This document shows, piece by piece, positions 15,251 through 23,104 of a stretch of 47,775 nucleotides of DNA. Below the pieces are notes generated by a model that saw only the letters and a list, made by a program, of their open reading frames with translations, had not been told where the DNA came from and ran no database searches. How positions within the stretch are numbered: the first letter of the stretch is position 1; the number at the start of each line of letters is the position of its first letter. A program made the translations under genes and the position numbers. Source of the stretch: Clostridia bacterium (GTDB lineage: Bacteria; Bacillota; Clostridia; RUG12999). The stretch spans positions 1-47,775 of the forward strand of contig JAFTSG010000007.1 in the NCBI GenBank assembly GCA_017467445.1, given 5' to 3'.

Positions 15251-16045
15251 TCAGCATGCTCTTGTTTCGGGACCATGTTTTAATTGCAGACGGATTTTAT
15301 CCGCAATCATTGCAATAAACTCAGAATTTGTGGGTTTGTCTTTGTTGAACTTAACCGTATGCCCGAAAAGTTTATTCAGCATATCAATATCGCCGCGTTG
15401 CCATGATACTTCAATAGCGTGGCGGATTGCTCTTTCCACTCTTGACGGAGTGGTTTTATATTTCTTTGCAATCCCGGGGTAAAGTTCTTTTGTAACAGCG
15501 TTTATCAGTTCCATATCTTCAATAACCCATATAATTGCATCGCGCAGAAACTGATATCCTTTAATGTGTGCGGGCACGCCTATTGTTTTTATAATGTTGC
15601 TTACCATAATTTCAACATCGTATTCGGCATCGTTCATTATAGATGCTGCGGCGGTGTTCTTTTCAGCAATAAATGCGCCGCCGTCAAAGAAACAAATCTG
15701 ATGATAAAGTGTATAGGCATCAAACGGTTTTGCAAGGAAATAAGATGCGCCTAGAGCAGATGCACGGCTTATGATGGTATCATTTACAAAGGTGCTTGTC
15801 ATAATAACCGGCGGCTTTTTTGTATCGGGGTGCAGGTGTACGTGCTCAAGAATCTGAAACCCTGTCATATCGGGCATAACGTCACAAATTATGACATTTA
15901 TGTCAAAATCGCAAATTATCTGGATTGCGCTGTCGGCGTTTGTGGAGGTTATAACCTCAATGTCGGAATAACTGCCGAGGTCGGTTTTCATCTGCTCAAG
16001 CCAGTCTTTGTTAGGGTCAACTAATAATACTGATGATTTTTTCAA
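15251..16045 (-). CDS. spo0A: Sporulation master regulator Spo0A
   Basis: 264 aa. Receiver domain (1-125): phospho-acceptor Asp55 (ICDVMPD), Lys106 (AKPFD). DNA-binding domain (about 140-260): [38 protein letters not shown] and [17 protein letters not shown], nearly invariant in Spo0A. Phosphorylated Spo0A dimerises and controls entry into sporulation. Odd points: the acidic pair at 10-11 reads Asp-Pro rather than Asp-Asp, and the switch Thr position reads Ser84, which might alter Mg2+ binding or phosphorylation. GGAAGCATCC provides a weak Shine-Dalgarno. It is monocistronic with its own terminator. Confidence 0.95.
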   Translation of the reverse strand: MKKSSVLLVDPNKDWLEQMKTDLGSYSDIEVITSTNADSAIQIICDFDINVIICDVMPDMTGFQILEHVHLHPDTKKPPVIMTSTFVNDTIISRASALGASYFLAKPFDAYTLYHQICFFDGGAFIAEKNTAAASIMNDAEYDVEIMVSNIIKTIGVPAHIKGYQFLRDAIIWVIEDMELINAVTKELYPGIAKKYKTTPSRVERAIRHAIEVSWQRGDIDMLNKLFGHTVKFNKDKPTNSEFIAMIADKIRLQLKHGPETRAC

Positions 16046-16083
16046 CTTGGATGCTTCCTCTCTGATTATTTTTGTTAGTGTAA

Positions 16084-16126
16084 TTATATCACATAAATGT
16101 CAAAAGTACAAGTAATTTGTACTTTT
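16084..16126 (-). promoter_or_regulatory. spo0A promoter region with a 10-bp palindrome
   Basis: On the minus strand TATAAT lies at about 16090-16085, with TTGTAC 17 nt upstream. That -35 falls inside the perfect inverted repeat AAAAGTACAA-GTAAT-TTGTACTTTT (16102-16126). TGTCAAA (near 16099-16105), one mismatch from the 0A-box core TGTCGAA, lies between the two elements. Binding proteins are unknown. Confidence 0.5.
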
Positions 16127-16394
16127 TCATTGAATTTCTATATTTTAAATCAAAAAACTTGAACTTTTTTATTGAAAATGCTAAAAAATTTGTACTTTAC
16201 AAAATAAGTCAATGGGTTTTTCTGACAAAATATGGAAATTATTTTGCGCATATTTACCAAATATTGGAAATTATTTGCTGTTCAAAGCAATTTTACCCTA
16301 CCTATAACTCGATTTTTTGTGAAACGGAATTTTCGTTGAAACCTCAAAAAGATTTTAAGGTTAATATGTAATTATTCACGAAAAGTTGATTGTG
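16127..16394. other. AT-rich intergenic region upstream of spo0A
   Basis: There is no credible gene in this AT-rich stretch. It holds a second TTTGTACTTT motif near 16189 and a 12-bp direct repeat TGGAAATTATTT (at about 16233 and 16265). The open frame at 16117-16371 lacks a Shine-Dalgarno and coding character. Confidence 0.5.
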
Positions 16395-16423
16395 TTGACT
16401 AAAAGCATTAAAAATGATAATAT
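16395..16423 (+). promoter_or_regulatory. Candidate promoter reading into the DUF559 element
   Basis: TTGACT (16395-16400), 17-bp spacer, TAATAT (16418-16423). It lies just outside the element's left inverted repeat. Confidence 0.5.
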
Positions 16424-16444
16424 AATCTACAAGAAAACACTATC

Positions 16445-16899
16445 AAAAAGCCTCCCTTGTGTAAAGGGAGGTGGGTTGCGAAGCAACTCGGAGGGATTGT
16501 AATGGACTATAAACACAACAAAGAAATTGTATCACTTGCAAAAGCACTCCGAAAGAATATGACAAAAGAAGAAAATCACCTTTGGTATGATTACTTGAGA
16601 GAATACCCTATCAGGTTTATAAGACAGAAAGTTATAGGGAAATATATTGTTGATTTTTACTGTGCAAAAGCAAAAATTGTCATTGAATTGGATGGCTCAC
16701 AACATTATGAGGACAAAGAAATAGAAAAAGATGCTTTGAGAACTGAGTTTTTAGAACAATATGGATTAAAAGTTATAAGAATATCAAATCTTGATGTAAA
16801 CAAAAATTTCGAGGGAGTATGTATATTTATTGATAATGAAGTCAAACAATCCCTCAGTCAACTCCGTTGACAGCTCCCTTTACACAAGGGAGCCTTTTT
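16445..16899. mobile_element. 455-bp inverted-repeat element carrying a DUF559 nuclease gene
   Basis: Terminal inverted repeats of about 55 bp at 16445-16500 and 16846-16899 share the core CTCCCTTGTGTAAAGGGAG and the inner GAGGGATTGT. Each end also folds into its own hairpins: TCCCTT/AAGGGA plus TTGC-GAA-GCAA on the left, GTCAAC-TCC-GTTGAC on the right. The ORF starts 2 nt inside the left repeat and ends within the right repeat, so gene and repeats move as one unit. I recall this repeat family from gut Clostridia genomes; copy number could not be checked. No target-site duplication is obvious. Confidence 0.75.
16502..16870 (+). CDS. DUF559 (Vsr/PD-(D/E)XK-like) endonuclease-domain protein
   Basis: 122 aa. 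The nuclease core is YIVDFYCAKAKIVIELDGSQHYED with candidate catalytic residues Asp51, Glu62 and Asp64, then LRTEFLEQYGLKVIRIS, as in DUF559 proteins related to very-short-patch repair nucleases. The helical N-terminus (KALRKNMTKEENHLWYDYLR) is also typical. The ATG follows GGAGGGATTGT, so the left repeat supplies the Shine-Dalgarno. The last codons (SLSQLR, stop) lie inside the right inverted repeat. Inferred role: nicking or cutting needed for movement or maintenance of the element; the family's function is not settled. Confidence 0.85.
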   Translation: MDYKHNKEIVSLAKALRKNMTKEENHLWYDYLREYPIRFIRQKVIGKYIVDFYCAKAKIVIELDGSQHYEDKEIEKDALRTEFLEQYGLKVIRISNLDVNKNFEGVCIFIDNEVKQSLSQLR

Positions 16900-16912
16900 A
16901 TAAGTATCGTTT

Positions 16913-16957
16913 GTAGGTGTCGGAAAAATGCCGAAGATTTTCCAACCCTACTTTTTT
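16913..16957 (+). terminator. Terminator-like hairpin downstream of the DUF559 element
   Basis: GTAGG...GGAAAA pairs with TTTTCC...CCTAC, followed by T6. The rest of 16958-17097 shows no gene. Confidence 0.55.
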
Positions 16958-17097
16958 ATTGATTTTACCCCCAAGCATTGTTTTTTAGAAAAATTAATAG
17001 GCAAATATATAAAAGTGTTGGTTTTTTCTTCTTCGGGGGATATCCACCATAAGCAGCTTACCACAACAGGGCACTATGCTGAAAATTGGCAAAATTG

Positions 17098-17125
17098 TTG
17101 ACTTTTGCAAAAAAGGTGCTATAAT
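17098..17125 (+). promoter_or_regulatory. Promoter of the small membrane protein
   Basis: TTGACT (17098-17103), 16-bp spacer, TATAAT (17120-17125). Confidence 0.65.
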
Positions 17126-17183
17126 TATAGAAAAGTATAGAGTATGTATACAAGAAAATCAACTTTAAGGTGAGACAGGGATT

Positions 17184-17438
17184 ATGGGAGATATCTTTTA
17201 CTTGCTAGGAAAGTTTTTGATTATGCTTATTTTTATGGGCGTAGCAATACGAACACAAAAAAAGAAGTGGTTTACTATAGGTGCTGTGTTTCAACTCCTT
17301 TCGTTAGGCGGAATGACGCTTGACCCCAACGACAGTATTGAAGAAAAGATAATATGTTGGGTTATCTATATTGCAATACTGTTAATTACTGCATTTGTTA
17401 TGAAACGCGGAAATAAAAATAGTAATACTAATCTTTAA
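17184..17438 (+). CDS. Small membrane protein of unknown function
   Basis: 84 aa with three hydrophobic segments (about 3-21, 29-46, 56-75) separated by a basic loop (RTQKKK) and an acidic loop (DPNDSIEEK). It has a polar tail. I do not recognise a family. AAGGTGAG lies about 12 nt before the ATG. It has its own promoter and terminator, so it is probably a real monocistronic gene. Confidence 0.65.
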   Translation: MGDIFYLLGKFLIMLIFMGVAIRTQKKKWFTIGAVFQLLSLGGMTLDPNDSIEEKIICWVIYIAILLITAFVMKRGNKNSNTNL

Positions 17439-17452
17439 AAATATTAAGAGTT

Positions 17453-17492
17453 AAAACTGTTTATCGTATTAAGATAAACAGTTTTATTTTTT
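17453..17492 (+). terminator. Terminator of the small membrane protein gene
   Basis: AAAACTGTTTATC and GATAAACAGTTTT form a stem followed by a T-rich tail. Confidence 0.85.
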
Positions 17493-17618
17493 TACTATAG
17501 ACTTTTTGAGAAGATAGAAAAAACTTCAAACACTTTTTGTCATAACTTGTTTTAGGCTGAAATCTCAACAAAAAAATTATTCCACAGAAAATAAAGTTAT
17601 AGGTTACCCTACTTAAAT

Positions 17619-17647
17619 TTGACATATGAAAAAAAATATGATATAAT
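17619..17647 (+). promoter_or_regulatory. Consensus promoter of the NlpC/P60 gene
   Basis: TTGACA (17619-17624), 17-bp spacer, TATAAT (17642-17647). Confidence 0.88.
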
Positions 17648-17699
17648 AAACAAGAATTTATAAAAACCCTTCGGGTAAAACTAATGAGGAGGTGTATGC

Positions 17700-18554
17700 A
17701 TGCACCGATTTAAGCTGATCGGTCTGGTGCTTGCGTCGCTTATTTTATCACAGTCGGCGTGTATGGCTGCGGGCGGCAGAGTAACAGCGGATGCCCTTAA
17801 TATAAGAAGTGCACCGACAACCGAATCAAGTATAATAGGAAAGGCATATGCTGGGGAAACAGTAGAAATTGTTGAACGGGAAAGCGGTTTTTACAAAATT
17901 AATTTTAACGGCAAAGAAGCTTATGCATCGGCAGATTATGTTTCTGTTATTGAACTGTGTACAGGTACAGTAACAGCAAACCTTCTTAATATCAGAAAAG
18001 ATGCAACAACAGCATCGCCCGTGGTAGGGCAGTTTGCTTATGGGGACAAGCCCGTAATTGTAGGCGTTACTGACGGATGGTATCAGATACTTCTTCGTGG
18101 GGATATTGCGTATGTTAGCGCAAGCTATGTTAAGCCCGACACGGACTTAAGTAAAATAACTCCTATATCAAGAGGCAGTGTTTCCAGAAAAGGAAGCGAG
18201 ATTGTTACATACAGTAAACAGTTTACGGGTGTGCCGTATGTAAGCGGCGGATCGTCTCCTTCGGGATTTGACTGTTCGGGCTTTACATCATACGTGTACC
18301 GTCATTTTGGTGTTTCGCTTCCGCGTACGGCAAGTGGACAGGCTACTGTAGGTGTAACAGTATCTAAAAACGAGCTTTTGCCGGGCGATTTGGTATTCTT
18401 CAATACATATGGCGGAATTTCTCATGTTGGCATTTATGTTGGCGGAGGAGATTTTATTCACGCAACCGTACCGGGAGATGTTGTAAGGACAAGCAGTCTT
18501 GATTCAGCATACTACACAAGAACGTATGTAACTGCAAAAAGAATAATTCAGTAA
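17700..18554 (+). CDS. Secreted cell-wall hydrolase: two SH3 domains plus NlpC/P60
   Basis: 284 aa. The signal peptide is residues 1-24. Two bacterial SH3 domains at about 27-83 and 89-145 (ALNIRSAPT..., LLNIRKDAT...) bind the cell wall. The C-terminal NlpC/P60 domain (about 170-284) has Cys192 (FDCSGF), His242 (SHVGIY) and His254 (FIHA), a complete catalytic set. It is a gamma-D-glutamyl-diamino-acid endopeptidase by family, used in wall turnover or cell separation. The Shine-Dalgarno GAGGAGGTG is strong, and the ATG at 17696 is out of frame and quickly stops. It is monocistronic. Confidence 0.92.
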   Translation: MHRFKLIGLVLASLILSQSACMAAGGRVTADALNIRSAPTTESSIIGKAYAGETVEIVERESGFYKINFNGKEAYASADYVSVIELCTGTVTANLLNIRKDATTASPVVGQFAYGDKPVIVGVTDGWYQILLRGDIAYVSASYVKPDTDLSKITPISRGSVSRKGSEIVTYSKQFTGVPYVSGGSSPSGFDCSGFTSYVYRHFGVSLPRTASGQATVGVTVSKNELLPGDLVFFNTYGGISHVGIYVGGGDFIHATVPGDVVRTSSLDSAYYTRTYVTAKRIIQ

Positions 18555-18558
18555 ACGA

Positions 18559-18600
18559 ATGCAACTGCCGGCTTTTGGTCTGCAGTTGCATATGTTTTTT
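18559..18600 (+). terminator. Terminator of the NlpC/P60 gene
   Basis: ATGCAACTGC and GCAGTTGCAT form a stem, with T6 three bases further on. Confidence 0.8.
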
Positions 18601-18629
18601 ATTTATAGAATATAAACAAGGTTCCCGGG

Positions 18630-18663
18630 ACCCAAACCGCAATCTTTGATTGCGCTTTTGGGT
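18630..18663 (+). other. Leader hairpin upstream of rsmD
   Basis: ACCCAAA (18630-18636) pairs with TTTGGGT (18657-18663), with an inner GCAATC/GATTGC stem. GGGG and T5 follow. It may be a partial terminator or a leader structure. Confidence 0.5.
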
Positions 18664-18684
18664 GGGGTTTTTACGAGGGGATAT

Positions 18685-19227
18685 ATGAGAGTAATTTCGG
18701 GAAGCGCAAGAGGCGCAAAGCTTAAAACAATAGAAGGAAACGATACAAGGCCCACAACTGACAAGGTAAAAGGGGCTATTTTCAACATACTTGCAAATGA
18801 TGTTTACGGCAAAAAAGTGCTTGACCTTTATGCCGGCAGTGGCGCACTTGGAATAGAGGCATTAAGCAGGGGTGCGGATATGGCTGTTTTTGCCGAAAAA
18901 AACGCTGCAGCAGTAGAAATAATAAAGAAAAATCTTGAACATACAAAGCTTGTTGATAAAGCGAAAATCCTTAAAAATGATGTGTTTGCCGTAATTAAAA
19001 CTGCGTCGGAAAAGTTTGACCTTATTTTTCTTGATCCGCCTTATGCGGATGAACTTGCGGGAACAACAATTAAGGCTATAGATGAGGCGAAAATCCTTGC
19101 AGACGGCGGCATAATTATTGCTGAAACCGACGACGGACAAACGCTGCCCGAGACTGTGGGAGAGCTTCGACTATATGACAAACGAAAATACGGAAGAGTA
19201 AACATAAATTTTTATAAAAAAATTTAA
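18685..19227 (+). CDS. rsmD: 16S rRNA (guanine966-N2)-methyltransferase RsmD
   Basis: 180 aa. It begins MRVISGSARGAKLKT. The SAM-binding motif DLYAGSGALGIEALSRGA is at about 42-59 and the catalytic DPPY at about 117-120. It methylates N2 of G966 in 16S rRNA. The start chosen has GAGGGGATAT just upstream; the longer open frame runs back through the leader hairpin. It precedes coaD, the usual Firmicute neighbour, though coaD has its own promoter. Confidence 0.93.
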   Translation: MRVISGSARGAKLKTIEGNDTRPTTDKVKGAIFNILANDVYGKKVLDLYAGSGALGIEALSRGADMAVFAEKNAAAVEIIKKNLEHTKLVDKAKILKNDVFAVIKTASEKFDLIFLDPPYADELAGTTIKAIDEAKILADGGIIIAETDDGQTLPETVGELRLYDKRKYGRVNINFYKKI

Positions 19228-19235
19228 ATAAACTA

Positions 19236-19264
19236 TTGATTATTTAAAATAAATAGTATATAAT
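19236..19264 (+). promoter_or_regulatory. Promoter of coaD
   Basis: TTGATT (19236-19241), 17-bp spacer, TATAAT (19259-19264). Confidence 0.75.
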
Positions 19265-19322
19265 AGATGTAGTAAATTGGATAAGTGTAGTGTTTTGACG
19301 TTTTTTTACAAGGAGGATCTCA

Positions 19323-19811
19323 ATGAAAGTTGCCATTTATCCCGGTAGCTTTGACCCGGTTACCAACGGACATTTAGACATAATTAAGCGGGCAGCGGCA
19401 ATTTTTGATGAGGTTGTTGTGGCAATATTTGTTAACTCGGCAAAAAAATCTGCCTTTACCGTTGAGGAAAGGGTTTTGATGCTGAAAACAGTAACAAAGG
19501 ACATTCCAAATGTAAAAGTAATTTCTTCGGACAAGCTTCTTGTAAACTATATGCAGGAAAACAATATAAAAGTTATTGTTAAAGGCCTCAGAATGATATC
19601 CGATTTTGAATTTGAATTCCAGATGGCGCTTACAAACCGTGAACAGTGCGGCGACATTGAAACGTTGTTTATGATGACGGCGTCGGAATATTCGCACGTA
19701 AGCTCAAGCATTGTAAGAGAGCTTGCGGCATATGGCGGCAACCTTGAAAAGCTGGTTCCCGCAGGTGTTATAGACATCGTACTTGAAAAGTATAAAAATC
19801 AGCGGAAATAA
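19323..19811 (+). CDS. coaD: Phosphopantetheine adenylyltransferase (CoaD)
   Basis: 162 aa, the family's standard length. It has YPGSFDPVTNGHLDII (the nucleotidyl-transferase TxGH-type site), KGLRMISDFEFEFQMALTNR, and MMTASEYSHVSSSIVRE. It makes dephospho-CoA from 4'-phosphopantetheine and ATP, the penultimate CoA step. AAGGAGGATCTCA precedes the ATG. The coiled-coil gene follows after 24 nt and is probably co-transcribed. Confidence 0.95.
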   Translation: MKVAIYPGSFDPVTNGHLDIIKRAAAIFDEVVVAIFVNSAKKSAFTVEERVLMLKTVTKDIPNVKVISSDKLLVNYMQENNIKVIVKGLRMISDFEFEFQMALTNREQCGDIETLFMMTASEYSHVSSSIVRELAAYGGNLEKLVPAGVIDIVLEKYKNQRK

Positions 19812-19835
19812 AATAAAAAACCGGAGGTACGCATT

Positions 19836-20267
19836 ATGGAAATATTACAGTTAGTAGATGAAATAGAAGACGTTGTTGAGAAATCTTACAGTCTTTTCGG
19901 TTACACAATAACCCACAAAGAAGATCTTCTCACTATGATTGATGAAATCCGTCTTAAAATGCCTGATGAACTCAAACAGGCACGCTGGGTCAAAGAAGAA
20001 CGCGAACGCATTCTTGCAGAAGCAAAAGCAGAAGCTGATAAAATTGTTAAAGATACTCAGGATAAAGTTATTGCACTTATTGATGAGCATGAAATCACAA
20101 GATCAGCTAAAGAAAAAGCAAATGCAATTCTTGACGAAGCTCGTCGCCAGGAAGCTGAAATGCACAGAAATGCTATTGCTTATGCAGACTCATTACTCGA
20201 GAGGATTGACAAAACTTCGTCGGTTGTTCTGGACGAAATCAGAGAAAGCAGAAGACAGCTTAAGTAA
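19836..20267 (+). CDS. Coiled-coil protein (often annotated as ATPase / ATP synthase B-like)
   Basis: 143 aa, almost wholly helical. Residues 45-143 are a charged coiled coil with repeated ERERILAEAKAEADKIVKD and AKEKANAILDEARRQEAE-type heptads. That explains the usual 'ATPase' or F-type subunit B label by similarity; there is no P-loop and no membrane segment, so neither activity is likely. Such genes often follow coaD in Clostridia (from memory). By composition it resembles DivIVA/stalk-type scaffolds. Function unknown. CGGAGGT precedes the ATG. Confidence 0.75.
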   Translation: MEILQLVDEIEDVVEKSYSLFGYTITHKEDLLTMIDEIRLKMPDELKQARWVKEERERILAEAKAEADKIVKDTQDKVIALIDEHEITRSAKEKANAILDEARRQEAEMHRNAIAYADSLLERIDKTSSVVLDEIRESRRQLK

Positions 20268-20284
20268 GTTAAAAAGTTTTTACA

Positions 20285-20316
20285 TATTCCTCCTTTTACG
20301 GGAGGAATTTATTTTA
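20285..20316 (+). terminator. Terminator after the coaD operon
   Basis: ATTCCTCC-TTTTAC-GGGAGGAAT followed by TTATTTT; a moderately strong signal. Confidence 0.65.
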
Positions 20317-20336
20317 GGAGAGCTTTTTGCATAAAA

Positions 20337-20361
20337 GCCGCGGGAGCGGCGGAAACGGAGA
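20337..20361 (+). other. Leader hairpin plus GAAACGGAGA motif (copy 2)
   Basis: GCCGC-GGGA-GCGGC followed by GGAAACGGAGA just before the citrate synthase start, matching the arrangement at 10665-10694. Confidence 0.5.
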
Positions 20362-20366
20362 CAATT

Positions 20367-21719
20367 ATGGCTATAGATAATGTTGCAATTAACGGACTTA
20401 TTGAATCAGCGGCAGACCATTACCGCATAGATACAAAGCTTTATAATAACTATCAGGTTAAAAGGGGACTTCGTAACCCCGACGGTACGGGTGTTCTTGC
20501 GGGACTTACATCTATCGGCGAGGTAAGAGGATATGTTATCGACAACGGCGAACGTATGCCGATTGAAGGTAAACTTATGTTCAGGGGTGTCAACGCAAGA
20601 AAAATAATTGAAAATGCCCAGGAGGAAGGAAGATTTGCTTTTGAAGAAGCTATATTCCTGCTCCTCTTTGGTTTTTTGCCGAATAAAAAAGAGCTTGATG
20701 AATTTAACGAAATACTTGGTAACCTTCGCGAGCTTCCGGAGTCCTTTACGGAAGATACAATCCTTAAAGCTCCAAGCCCGAATATAATGAACAAGCTTGC
20801 GCGTTGTGTGCTTTCGCTTTATACATACGACGATGACCCCGAAAACCAGAGTCTTGCAAATATGATTCGTCAATCACTTGAACTTATTTCAAGAATGGTA
20901 ACCATGTCGGCATATGCCTACCATGCAAAAGGACATTATTACGATAACAAGAGTCTTTACATACATTCACCGAAAAAAGAATATTCTACAGCCCAGAACT
21001 TTCTGCACCTCTTGCGTCCCGACAGCAAATTTACGAATATAGAAGCGCAGATTCTTGATACAATGCTTGTTCTTCACGCAGAACACGGCGGCGGTAACAA
21101 CTCCGCATTCTCATGCCGTGTTGTATCCTCATCAGGAACAGATACATATTCGGCAATAGCCTCTGCAATAAGCTCTCTTAAAGGGCCGAAACATGGTGGC
21201 GCAAACGCAAAGGTTATGTATATGATGGACTGCATCAAAGCCGGTGTATCAAACTGGACAGATGATGATGAGCTTTCAAAATACTTATGGAAAATTGTTA
21301 ATAAAGAAGCGGCAGACGGCTCCGGTCTTATCTACGGAATGGGCCACGCGGTATACACACTTTCCGACCCGCGTGCAGTGGTAATCAAAGAAAAAGCACG
21401 TCAGCTTGCTGAAATAAAAGGATGTATGGACGAATTCAATCTTTATGATTCAATTGAACGTCTTTCTCCGGGAATTCTTACGGAAAAAATCGGCAATAAG
21501 AAAAAACCGATTTGCGCAAACGTTGATTTGTATTCCGGATTCCTGTACAAAATGATGGATATTCCGGAAGAACTTTACACACCGCTGTTTGCAATTGCAA
21601 GAATTGCCGGCTGGTGTGCACACCGAATTGAAGAAGTGCGTTCAAACGGAAAAATCATACGTCCGGCGTTCAAAAGCGTGTGCGAACGTGTTAAATATGT
21701 TCCCATTGATGAAAGGTAA
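20367..21719 (+). CDS. gltA: Citrate synthase
   Basis: 450 aa. Active-site regions are LHAEHGGGNNSAF, GMGHAVYTLSDPRA (catalytic His) and ANVDLYSGF (catalytic Asp). It carries an N-terminal extension before the GLRNPDGTGVLAGLT segment, as in the longer Gram-positive citrate synthases. It condenses acetyl-CoA with oxaloacetate; in a fermentative Clostridium it would feed 2-oxoglutarate/glutamate synthesis. 2-methylcitrate synthase is a less likely alternative. CGGAG sits 8 nt before the ATG. It leads a long co-directional run starting with miaB (8-nt gap). Confidence 0.93.
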   Translation: MAIDNVAINGLIESAADHYRIDTKLYNNYQVKRGLRNPDGTGVLAGLTSIGEVRGYVIDNGERMPIEGKLMFRGVNARKIIENAQEEGRFAFEEAIFLLLFGFLPNKKELDEFNEILGNLRELPESFTEDTILKAPSPNIMNKLARCVLSLYTYDDDPENQSLANMIRQSLELISRMVTMSAYAYHAKGHYYDNKSLYIHSPKKEYSTAQNFLHLLRPDSKFTNIEAQILDTMLVLHAEHGGGNNSAFSCRVVSSSGTDTYSAIASAISSLKGPKHGGANAKVMYMMDCIKAGVSNWTDDDELSKYLWKIVNKEAADGSGLIYGMGHAVYTLSDPRAVVIKEKARQLAEIKGCMDEFNLYDSIERLSPGILTEKIGNKKKPICANVDLYSGFLYKMMDIPEELYTPLFAIARIAGWCAHRIEEVRSNGKIIRPAFKSVCERVKYVPIDER

Positions 21720-21727
21720 TTCCCCGT

Positions 21728-23101
21728 ATGGAAACAAGATATAATGTGATGAAAAAAGTCCGTGAAATAAACTCGGCGGAAGAAAAGACACTTCTTGCAT
21801 ATACCTGCGTGCACGGCTGCGCCCAGAACGAAGCCGATATGGAAAACATCCGCGGTATGCTTATGGAAATGGGCTATGGATTTACGGATACTCCCGAAAC
21901 GGCAGATGTTATTGTTGTAAACACCTGCGCCGTGCGCGAGGGTGCGGAGTTTAAAATATACGGTAACGTTGGTGCATTCAAAAAAATAAAAGAAAAAAAT
22001 CCGAATCTTGTGATTGTGCTTTGCGGCTGTATGATGCAGCAGGAAAGCGTAGCCCGAAAAATAAAACATTCCTATCCGTATGTGGATATTGTTTTCGGTA
22101 CGTTCAATATTGCTGATTTTCCGCTTATGCTTTATAAAAAGCTTACGGGCACAAAACGTGTGTTTGAAATGCTTACGGAAGGCAAAATTGTAGAAGGAAT
22201 GCCGACTGTTCGCGAAAATAAGTTTTCGGCAAGCGTGTCGGTAATGTCGGGTTGTAACAATTTTTGCTCATACTGTATTGTACCGTATACAAGAGGACGA
22301 GAACGCTCAAGGCAGTTTGATGCCATTATAAACGAAATAAAAGGACTTGCAAAAGAGGGATATGTTGAAATAACCTTGATTGGACAGAACGTAAACTCCT
22401 ACGGAAAAGACCTTGCGGATAAACCCACATTTGCAAAGCTACTTCGCGCGGTAAATGACATAGAAGGGATAAAACGTATCCGTTTTGTAACCTCGCACCC
22501 GAAAGATTTGTCGGACGAGCTTATAGAAGCAATGGCACAGTGTAAAAACGTGTGCAAACAGCTCCATTTGCCGTTTCAGGCGGGAAACAACAAAATCCTT
22601 AAACTGATGAACCGCAAATACACTAAAGAGCAGTATCTTGCGCTTGTGGAAAAAATAAAGGCGGCTATTCCCGATATTTCACTTACAACAGACGTAATTG
22701 TGGGTTTCCCGGGCGAAACCACCGAGGATTTTGAAGATACAATGGACGTTCTTCACAAAGTGAAATATGACGGTGTGTATTCGTTTATATATTCACGCCG
22801 CGGCGGTACCCCGGCGGCAAAAATGGAGGATGTTATTTCCGAAGAGGAAAAACATAAAAACCTTGAACGTCTGCTTGAAGAGCAGAAAGAAATAGGTTAC
22901 GAGAACAACCTGAAATATATGGATAATGTGTATGAAGTTCTGGTTGAAGGGAAAAGTAAATCAAACGACAATATGCTTAGTGGCAGAACCGAGGATAATA
23001 AGATTATCCATTTTGAAGGCGACGAAAGCCTTATAGGAACGTTCGTCAACATAAAAATAACAAAAATAAAAACCTTCTATATGGTAGGGGAAAGGATATA
23101 A
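21728..23101 (+). CDS. miaB: tRNA-2-methylthio-N6-dimethylallyladenosine synthase (MiaB)
   Basis: 457 aa. The N-terminal MTTase domain has Cys ligands in HGCAQNEAD, NTCAVRE and LCGCMMQ. Radical SAM motif C-x3-C-x2-C is in SGCNNFCSYCIVPYTRGRERSR, and a C-terminal TRAM domain starts near LVEGKSK. It adds the methylthio group to i6A37 of tRNAs reading UNN codons. MiaA, which makes i6A37, is encoded four genes downstream in the same run. The N-terminal motif YTCVHGCAQN departs slightly from the usual YGCQMN, but its Cys is kept. Confidence 0.93.
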   Translation: METRYNVMKKVREINSAEEKTLLAYTCVHGCAQNEADMENIRGMLMEMGYGFTDTPETADVIVVNTCAVREGAEFKIYGNVGAFKKIKEKNPNLVIVLCGCMMQQESVARKIKHSYPYVDIVFGTFNIADFPLMLYKKLTGTKRVFEMLTEGKIVEGMPTVRENKFSASVSVMSGCNNFCSYCIVPYTRGRERSRQFDAIINEIKGLAKEGYVEITLIGQNVNSYGKDLADKPTFAKLLRAVNDIEGIKRIRFVTSHPKDLSDELIEAMAQCKNVCKQLHLPFQAGNNKILKLMNRKYTKEQYLALVEKIKAAIPDISLTTDVIVGFPGETTEDFEDTMDVLHKVKYDGVYSFIYSRRGGTPAAKMEDVISEEEKHKNLERLLEEQKEIGYENNLKYMDNVYEVLVEGKSKSNDNMLSGRTEDNKIIHFEGDESLIGTFVNIKITKIKTFYMVGERI

Positions 23102-23104
23102 AAC

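Noticed and set aside
16117-16371. ORF of 84 codons upstream of spo0A
   Set aside because: AT-rich, no ribosome site, starts inside the spo0A promoter palindrome, and codon use does not look coding.
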